Below, in pieces: positions 57,904 to 64,000 of a stretch of 64,000 nucleotides of DNA. Both the position numbers and the translations under genes were made by a program. This DNA is from Lepus europaeus (Eukaryota; Chordata; Mammalia; Lagomorpha; Leporidae): contig NC_084850.1 of the NCBI RefSeq assembly GCF_033115175.1, forward strand, positions 101,433,439-101,497,438. Direction: 5' to 3'. The notes under the pieces are model-generated. The model was given only the letters and a program-made list of their open reading frames with translations. It did not search any database and had not been told where the DNA came from. Positions within the stretch are counted from its first letter, which is position 1. Each line of letters starts with the position of its first letter.

Positions 57904-60331
57904 TCATGGATGCATTTTCCTTGAGTCAGTCTTTAAATGCACATCACACCCCTTGATCCATTCAGATAAATCATGGCCAGAACAGTGCTGGGTCCAGGAA
58001 TCCCTGGGAAATGAATGGAGAGAGGGAGGATGAAGTGGACAGGTTGGTAGGGTGGCAGTAGGACTACCCCTGGCTGCCTGGTGACCAGGCCATCCTTATG
58101 AACTTACCAGGCACTCATACTGTTCTGTGTGGATACAACCCGCTTGGCACACATGATGTCATCTAGAATGTGGCGGTTGAGTAGATCTAAAGGGAAGAGA
58201 AGGGCATGGTGATCTGGTGCACTGGGGACAGGATGAAAATGTAGGAAGGATCCATGGTTTTGAGTTTTCTTGAATAATCTCAACTATACTTTGGCCAATT
58301 GTGGATAACCTCGACTGTCTTGTGAGCTGATTATGAATCACCTCAACTGCTGTGTTGGCTGATTCTGTACAAAGTTAACTCATGCTGACTGGTCTTGTTT
58401 GCCTTTGACTTTGAATGACCTCAACCACCATATTGACTGATCCGGGACCATCTCAAGCTCAACACTGGCCAGTTTTGGCTTGCTGCAGCTGTCATTATGT
58501 CTGTTTGCAAATGATCTCAACTGTAATGCTGGCTGGTGTGACATCACCTCACCCACCATGTTGTCTGATTGGAAAGCTACTTAACTGCCATGTTGATCAG
58601 TGCTGATAACTTCAAACACAATGCTGTCCTGGATAAACTCAACTTCTATTTTGACTGGTAATTAATGACCTCAATCTCCATGTTGGCTAGTCTTGTTTAG
58701 TCTCAACCATCAACTGCTATGTTGGTCAGACCAGACTGGTATTTAATCGCCATTTTGCTATTTATTTATGATTTCAACCACCTTGATGACCAGTCCTGGA
58801 GAATCTCAATTTCCATGTTGATTGGCTCAGGACCTCAATTTCCATTTTTGCTAACCCTGGACTACTTCCATTTCTATGTTGAAACTTAACTACCTTAACT
58901 AGCTTGTTTAACCACTTTAGCTAGTCTTGAAAAGAACCTAGTATTTATGTAATCCTGTCTTAGAGAACTTCAACCTCTACGGTGGCCAGTCCTGGACAAC
59001 CTCACCCTTCATTCTGTCCATTCCTGGGGGACCTCTTCTGTCATGTTGGCAGGACTTAGGCACCACCAACGTCCATTTGGGCTGACCCCAAATAACCCCA
59101 GTCTCCATTTTGGCCTGTCTTGGACAACCTCTTCTACAATTTTGGACATCCCTGAACAACTTCACCTGATACTCTGTTTTGTCTTCAACAACACCACACT
59201 ATTGTTTGGAATGTTCTATCATTTCTGCAATGAGGTAGTTTGTTTCTGTTCCTACAGCCAGACATCTACTTCTTTCCTCATAGCTTGGACAAACTCCACC
59301 CCAAATCGGACAATCTCTCCTTCTATTCCACATGGAGCTGAGTTTCCTGTTCCCTGGGTCTCAGAAAACTGCATTTTCCATTCTGTGTGAGATTTTGGAC
59401 CTTTGAGTTCTCCTGTCCTTTACAACCTCTCGGTGTAATCTGGGTAAGGCTGCAGGATGGTATCTCTAACAGCCCAGACAACTTTCCTGTTTTCCCCATA
59501 ATATTTTTTTATCTCTTGTGGAAGGAAATGATGGCTTAGACAACCTTGTTCTCTGTATGTGGAGGAGTGGGGACAAGCAAGTTTTCAGTGTGTCCCTAGT
59601 GCTGCCTTACCACGACATTCCATGTGGCAGAGGTTCTCGGTGGGTGTGATGCCGTTGTTACACCACCAGGCAGAATTCAGCTGGAAAATCCCATATTCAC
59701 TGCTACCATCAGGATTGTGGTCCACGAAAGAGGTGTCATAACCACTCTCGTAGTGTGCCATGCACAGCCCTGGGCAAGAAGAAGAGAGGTAAGAGATAGG
59801 ATTAGGGTCTAGGAATAGGAGATGCTAGGATGAGGGGAATGAGGATGGGGATGATTAGCATCTCAGCTGTGAGGGTGATGATCTTGGTTTGGTGGTAGTG
59901 TTTATGTTGGTGATTCTGGCGAGGTATTAGGGATGGGCATGGTGATGGTATTCATTATAGTATTAGCAGTGATGCTATAGATGATGGCGATGGTGTTGTT
60001 GGAGATGGAGGTAATGATTGTCAAGGCAAGAATGGTGCTAACTAGAGTGAAAACACTCACTATAGGGAGTTCCTGAGAGGGCCATGCCCTGGCCCAGAGA
60101 GGATAAATGACAAGGTAGGGGGGCTGGGGCTGGGGATAGTCAGTGGCGTGGGGTGTGGGTAGGGCCTGGGGTAATGGGAATCTCACAGTCTCCAATGCTG
60201 TAGCCCCTGTAGCCATCGAGGCCTGCTTTCTGCAGCTTCATTGCCAGCTCACAGCGTTCATAGATCTTGGCATCTACAGTAGAAATCATCAGTGTGGCCA
60301 AGGTTAACACCACAAAGCTCCAGGCCTGCAT
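57904..60331 (-). CDS. SPACA5: Sperm acrosome associated 5, c-type lysozyme-like
   Basis: Four coding exons: 60,331-60,187, 59,769-59,611, 58,186-58,108 and 58,003-57,904 (145+159+79+100 = 483 nt, 160 residues plus stop). Donors are GTGAGA, GTAAGG and GTAAGT; acceptors end CCCAG, TTTAG and CCCAG. Exon sizes and phases (1, 1, 2) are those of c-type lysozymes. Residues 1-21 form a signal peptide ([16 protein letters not shown]), then KIYERCELA. Eight cysteines (27, 51, 85, 96, 100, 114, 135, 147) fit the four disulfides of the fold. The first catalytic acid is Glu56 (HYESGY). The position of lysozyme Asp53 is Glu73 ([10 protein letters not shown]), as I recall for human SPACA5. Start chosen at 60,331 because human begins at this Met (MKAWG). 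The family acts in the acrosomal matrix in sperm-egg interaction; muramidase activity is doubtful. The gene appears intact. Confidence 0.96.
58230..59205. repeat. Decayed tandem array in SPACA5 intron 2
   Basis: Roughly 25-28 degenerate units of about 35 bp around the theme 'gacaacctcaaccaccatgttggctggtcctg'. The phrases CTCAA, CCATGTTG(G/A) and TGG(C/A)(C/T)(G/A) recur at about unit spacing throughout. No two units are identical, so the array is old. It occupies most of the 1,424-bp intron between exons 2 and 3. Confidence 0.8.
59815..60060. repeat. Cryptic GAT/GGT-rich sequence in SPACA5 intron 1
   Basis: Interspersed GATGATG, GGTGATG and GATGGTG triplet-like motifs without a strict period fill most of the 417-bp intron 1. 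This is low-complexity sequence, probably an old triplet repeat. Confidence 0.6.
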
Positions 60332-60830
60332 TATGATACTCACAAGCCTCCTTAACTGTCTCCTTGGCCAGACTCACCCTACAGTGTTCAAAGTTAGGGA
60401 CGTTCTAGAACTCTGGGCTCTATGAGCCCTATTCTAAGTGATGGATTCTGGAACACAGAGGTCTGGACACCTTACAACTTTCCAGTGTCAGCTCTGTGAG
60501 AGACCAACAGACACACACAAGGAAATAAAAAGATGCTGACATATATACATAGATGGAAGGAGACAGAAACAGGAAGAAACCCAGAAGTGTCAAAGAGATA
60601 TGGGAGAGAGGGGCTAGGGACACATAAAGGACAGATAGTAATCATGCCCTACCACTCAGTTACATCTGTTCCCAATGACTCTGCCCCTCATTGCCTGCAT
60701 TCCCCTTATATGCTGAGTGCTCAGTGCTGTCCACTACATTATGCATACTGCCACCTCTGGTTCCTCCTGCTCTACAAAATATGACCACTGTGGCCTTGCC
60801 CTCGCCTCCTCATTACTTTCATTTTTCATC
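60332..60830. other. SPACA5 upstream flank
   Basis: On the minus strand this is the 5' flank or 5' UTR of SPACA5. I see no CpG island or clear TATA box. No repeat recognised. Confidence 0.4.
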
Positions 60831-60831
60831 T

Positions 60832-60905
60832 TCTTAGTTCATTTGTGCTGCTATAACAGAATACTTGGAGCTGGGAAATTTATAAATAATGCAAGCATTT
60901 AATTT
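60832..60905 (-). mobile_element. MaLR LTR fragment (fossil)
   Basis: 'cttagttcatttgtgctgctataacagaatacttggagctggg' matches the end of a reverse MST/THE1-type LTR. Confidence 0.5.
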
Positions 60906-60909
60906 TAGT

Positions 60910-61120
60910 AAGAATCATAATCAACACTTACATAGCACCTGCTATGTGCCAGCCATTGTTCTAAATCTTTCACAATTATCAACTCCCTTGTTATGGCTGT
61001 TTTAATGACATGTGGGCTCTGTCATCCTTACTTTATAGGTAAGGAAACTTTGCACAGAGAAGGTTAGTTGTGCCCTAAATTACACAGCTGGTAGGTTAGG
61101 GGTTTGAATTCAGGATGTCT
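60910..61120 (-). mobile_element. MIR
   Basis: 'tagcacctgctatgtgccagccattgttctaa', 'ctttataggtaaggaaactttgcacagagaagg' and 'acacagctggtaggttaggggtttgaattcagg' give an almost full-length reverse MIR. A similar short MIR-like phrase lies at 61,180-61,225. Confidence 0.92.
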
Positions 61121-61340
61121 CCATCATATTTGTTTGGGTCTGTTTTCTTCTTTGCTATATTCCTAAGTATCTAAGATACTACCTGGCACAAAGGAGGTGC
61201 TTAATCAAATCCCTGTAGAGGTCATATTTTAGTGGGGACAAGACAGACAATAAACAAATGAGTTAAATATGCGTGTATTTTAACATTAATATATAATTCT
61301 AGTTTGCTTCATATTAGTCCTTTTAAAATATCCCTCTCGT

Positions 61341-61487
61341 GAACCAATGGCAAAAAGGAAGACCTTTCTCTCTCTCTCTCTCTCTCACTATCCACTCTGC
61401 CTGTCAAAATAAATAAATAAATAAATAAATAATAGAAAATTGCCCATCTCTATATATGGATCTGGGCTAGTAGGAAAAAAAAATATG
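61341..61487 (+). mobile_element. 5'-truncated CSINE with apparent 3' transduction
   Basis: Only the last part of a younger CSINE is present (from GAACCAATGGCAAAAAGG to CACTCTGCCTGTCAAAATAAATAAAT). About 45 bp of non-SINE sequence and then a second A-run (61,475-61,483) follow. ATCCCTCTCGTG lies immediately before the SINE part and again right after the second A-run. The whole unit, including the extra sequence, was therefore inserted in one event. Confidence 0.7.
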
Positions 61488-62039
61488 ATCCCTCTCGTGG
61501 CTTCCCATGTGGCCAGAATGAAATATGAGCTCTCTTTCTGGCAGAGGTGACCCTACAGCACCTGGCTCCCGCCCACACTTCTACAACCCAATACACTGAT
61601 ATTGTCTCATCTTTGCCCATCTAGAGAAAGCAACATGGCAGTCACTACTTAACACCCACCTCCTTACCGCCGGTGTGTGTTCCACTTCGTCGTTTATTTA
61701 TTCTTTAGCTTCTTTGCAAACCGACTTAACGTCCTTCAAACGTTAGAAGGTAAATTCCCAGCCCTAGCCACAGGATGGAGCCCTGGCCCTTCCCAACCTC
61801 CTAGCCTTTGCACACACAGCAATTCTGCCATGCATCCCGTCTTTTCATTCAATTACACTTGCAACCCCATTGCTGCTTTCCAAGTTCAAGACTCGAAATT
61901 CCCGCTTGCTACACTCTTTTCCTTCATTGGGCATTTTCGCTCCCCGCTCCACTATTCCAAGAGAAGTGGAAGTCGGAAGTCTTAGAAACGCTGGTTTCTG
62001 GAGAGCAAAGTGAAAACCTGCTTAGCACGGTCGCCCTCT

Positions 62040-62325
62040 AGCGGCAGAAACAGAATAGTTACCATCATTTCGGCTCCCAACAGTGACGTCACTGGCGCGG
62101 ACATCTTTTCTCTGCGCTTGCGCCGTGGCCCCGTCACCTTCGCGGCCCCATGTTGACTATTGGCGGACGCGGCCTCAAAGGCACTACTGAGCGTGCGCAG
62201 AACCGGCCGCCGCTGCATTTTTATCGGCGGTGCTGGACTAGGTCTAGAAGCGGAAGTGCTTGTCTGGGCCAGTTCTTGTAACGGTCTTCTCAGCAGCGAG
62301 CAGAAAAATCTGTTCTCGAGAAAGA
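62040..62325 (+). promoter_or_regulatory. ZNF182: CpG-rich promoter and non-coding first exon of the KRAB-ZNF gene
   Basis: CpG-dense in contrast to its flanks. It contains a CRE palindrome TGACGTCA at 62,084-62,091, NRF1-like GCGCTTGCGCC at 62,114-62,124 and GCGTGCGCAG at 62,191-62,200, a YY1-like CCATGTTG at about 62,148, and an ETS core GCGGAAGTG at 62,250-62,258. There is no TATA box. A GTGAGG donor-like site at 62,326 may end exon 1, although GAG|GTGAGG near 62,734 is another candidate. It drives rightward transcription away from SPACA5. Confidence 0.65.
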
Positions 62326-62490
62326 GTGAGGTTGAAGGGGCAAGTCTTGGGGGCTGTGGGCTGAGTGATGGGGAGTTTTGTGGGTTGGGTGAACGGGGGT
62401 GTGTGAGGGTCATTGATGTGGGGGTTTGAGGGTTGAGCAATTGGGGGCCCAAGAGGTTAGTGCATGAGAGTCTGGGGACCGTTGCTGGAC
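62326..62490 (+). repeat. Degenerate G-rich tandem repeat after the KRAB-ZNF promoter
   Basis: 'ggctgtgggctgagtgatggggagttttgtgggttgggtg' and following variants repeat a unit of about 28-30 bp, like the array at 46,153-47,092. It would lie at the start of intron 1. Confidence 0.6.
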
Positions 62491-63533
62491 AAAGTTATGG
62501 CGCAAATCAGGAATGGGTAGGACTCATGGAGTTTTGACTTTCACACATTTTTCCAGCCCCGTGACCTGCACAAAGGGTCCACGCGCATCCCCGAGACCCC
62601 TCTTTAGATGAGCCCCGCCTCTCCCTCTGCCCCTCTGCCCCTCTTCCCCGGGCTGAAGCCTGGATTAGGGGCGTCCTGTGAATGTTCCAGCTGAAGTCAA
62701 TCCGATCCTGGGCCAGACGGCCCCAGTGAGGTGAGGAGAAGGAAGAAGAGGCACCTGACCACGGGCCTTGCCCAGAGTTTGGGGCCAGGAGGGGTGGGCG
62801 GTGCCTGTTAGTAGGCGGTAGGGGGATAGCCTCATTGAGACGACAGTTTTAATGTTCCCTATTTTGGCGTCTAATAAGTAACACTTGAGTTATAGATTAA
62901 TTAGAAAATGGAAGGGAACTGATTAAAATGTCCATTCTTAGACTTTAAAAAAAATGTGTATGGGGTATGCCTTTTAAAACATTTAGCATATCGTTTTAAA
63001 ATGGATTCTTGAGGTTTTATGACCTTTGAAGTTTAATTCAGCTTAATATTTTTCTATAATATTTTAAAACTTTTCGTTGAAATACATGGACAACAAAAGT
63101 ACATGGATGAGTGCATGGTTCCATGTAACATCTTTAAGAGCTGTATAACATTTTATTCCTTATGTTTCTTTATTAATCCCTCATTGTGGATCATACGGGA
63201 TCGTTTAAGTTTTTGCATTATTGAAATCAATGCTAGATGAGGGTGTTTACAGAGAAATTATACGTCGTGATAAATTATTAAAAGAAGTCACTAGAAGCAC
63301 AATTTCTGGGTTAGTACTATATACACAGTATGTATATCCTTGTGTTTTCAATATTCACACGAGGAAAAACAGTAATGAATTCACGGGTGGTTGTTAACAC
63401 CATGTGGTTGCCCAAACTTTCACAGAGCAGCCTCGTGGCCAGCTGGTGCGAGGGGGATTCTAGGCAGGTGATTCTAGGCACTGAAAGCCTGATGGGTCTA
63501 CTTATGTATTCTATTCTTCTTCACTTGTTTCAG
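62491..63533. other. Probable intron 1 of the KRAB-ZNF gene
   Basis: GC-rich up to about 62,820, then AT-rich. No repeat with a clear boundary and no coding frame of note. Confidence 0.4.
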
Positions 63534-63592
63534 CTCAGCCTTCACACATCTCTGACTTCTCCCAAGAAGAGCAGGAAATGGCGAAACCCCAG
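63534..63592 (+). CDS. ZNF182: First coding exon of a KRAB zinc-finger gene (partial gene)
   Basis: The acceptor is a pyrimidine-rich run ending TTTCAG at 63,533 and the donor CAG|GTAAGT follows 63,592. The exon holds 44 nt of 5' UTR and ATG GCG AAA CCC CAG (63,578-63,592) in a good Kozak context (A at -3, G at +4), giving MAKPQ and ending in phase 0. KRAB zinc-finger genes typically have such a tiny first coding exon spliced in phase 0 to the KRAB-A exon. One human ZNF182 isoform, as I recall it, starts MAKPQ followed by GLVTFEDVAVDF. Divergence from SPACA5 supports ZNF182. The rest of the gene, a nuclear transcriptional repressor of the KAP1/TRIM28-recruiting class, lies beyond the window. 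ZNF630 or ZNF81 are less likely alternatives. Confidence 0.65.
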
Positions 63593-64000
63593 GTAAGTGT
63601 GTCGTCTTTCTGTTACTGTGGATGTGATGAGATACATAAGAATCAGTATGTGAAAGAGGAAATTATTTGTAATGAAGGATTAGGGTCAGGGAAAATGCAA
63701 TCAAGGCTAAGTTAGAGTATGAATGCATGGAGGACTTAAGATGTAATAGGGATTCAGGCCGTGTCCGGATAAACCCATCATAGGTAGCAAATGTTGGAAG
63801 TTGAAAATGCATTGAATATTCCTAACCTACTGCATGCTGCAGCTTAGCAACATAGCACACTGTAGAGCATTGGTGGTTTCCCTTTGCCCAGCATCACGAG
63901 AAAGGATCATACTGCATATTGGTATCCTGGGAAAAGAACCACATTCAAAAGTGAAAGTATGGTTTCTACTGAATGTATGTTACTTCTGCACTGCCATAAA
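63593..64000. other. Start of the next KRAB-ZNF intron
   Basis: Intronic-looking sequence to the window edge; no repeat or second exon recognised. Confidence 0.45.

Noticed and set aside
58230-59205. Possible CRISPR-like array because of regular repeats
   Set aside because: The units are degenerate and contiguous without unique spacers of fixed length, and the sequence is a mammalian intron. It is a decayed tandem repeat.

Overview
The window is nuclear DNA from a rabbit-like lagomorph, almost certainly Oryctolagus cuniculus. The evidence is about forty copies of the lagomorph C repeat (CSINE), a tRNA-derived SINE with a GGTTCGAGTCC-type B box, a CT-rich 3' part and an AAATAAATAAATCTTT tail, plus several rabbit-type LINE-1 3' ends. 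Most of the 64 kb is interspersed repeats nested in one another, and nearly all open frames here come from those repeats.

The only complete host gene is SPACA5, a sperm acrosomal c-type lysozyme-like protein. It lies on the minus strand in four exons between 60,331 and 57,904. All splice sites are canonical, the frame is open for 160 residues, eight cysteines are kept, and a poly(A) signal follows the stop. To its right, pointing the other way, a CpG-rich promoter (about 62.04-62.33 kb) and a short coding exon (63,534-63,592, peptide MAKPQ, then a splice donor) fit the start of a KRAB zinc-finger gene, most likely ZNF182. The KRAB and zinc-finger exons would lie beyond the right edge. The divergent KRAB-ZNF/SPACA5 pair matches the layout I recall for human Xp11.23, so the window is probably X-linked. 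SPACA5 intron 2 holds a decayed tandem array of about 0.9 kb with a unit of roughly 35 bp.

Layout: 0-14.5 kb is dense CSINEs with an old LINE-1, a rabbit LINE-1 tail inserted in a CSINE, a MER2-type Tigger MITE, a mariner-like MITE and two related solo LTRs. 14.5-17.5 kb becomes GC- and CpG-rich with no convincing gene. 17.5-25.05 kb is an old class I endogenous retrovirus with both LTRs, carrying later insertions. 25-30 kb is partly non-repetitive, with one unidentified protein-like frame. 30.1-31.1 kb is a second GC-rich block. 31.1-36.4 kb is a second class I retroviral fossil on the minus strand with LTRs nearby. 36.6-45.8 kb is mixed repeats and undiagnosed sequence. 45.86-47.1 kb resembles the KRAB-ZNF promoter and start of intron 1, but has no zinc-finger gene attached. 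48.9-54.56 kb is a minus-strand LINE-1 assembly whose ORF1 is split by a COX7A2 retrocopy and whose ORF2 is mostly replaced by a poly(A)-tailed retroviral retrocopy. 55-57.7 kb is SINEs, then the SPACA5/KRAB-ZNF locus.

I found no previously undescribed biological system. The most useful leads are the orphan KRAB-ZNF-like promoter at 46 kb, the decayed array in SPACA5 intron 2, the LINE-1/retrocopy nest at 49-54.5 kb, and an apparent SINE 3' transduction at 61.4 kb. Coordinates of repeats are by eye and may be off by several bases; no alignment or database search was run.
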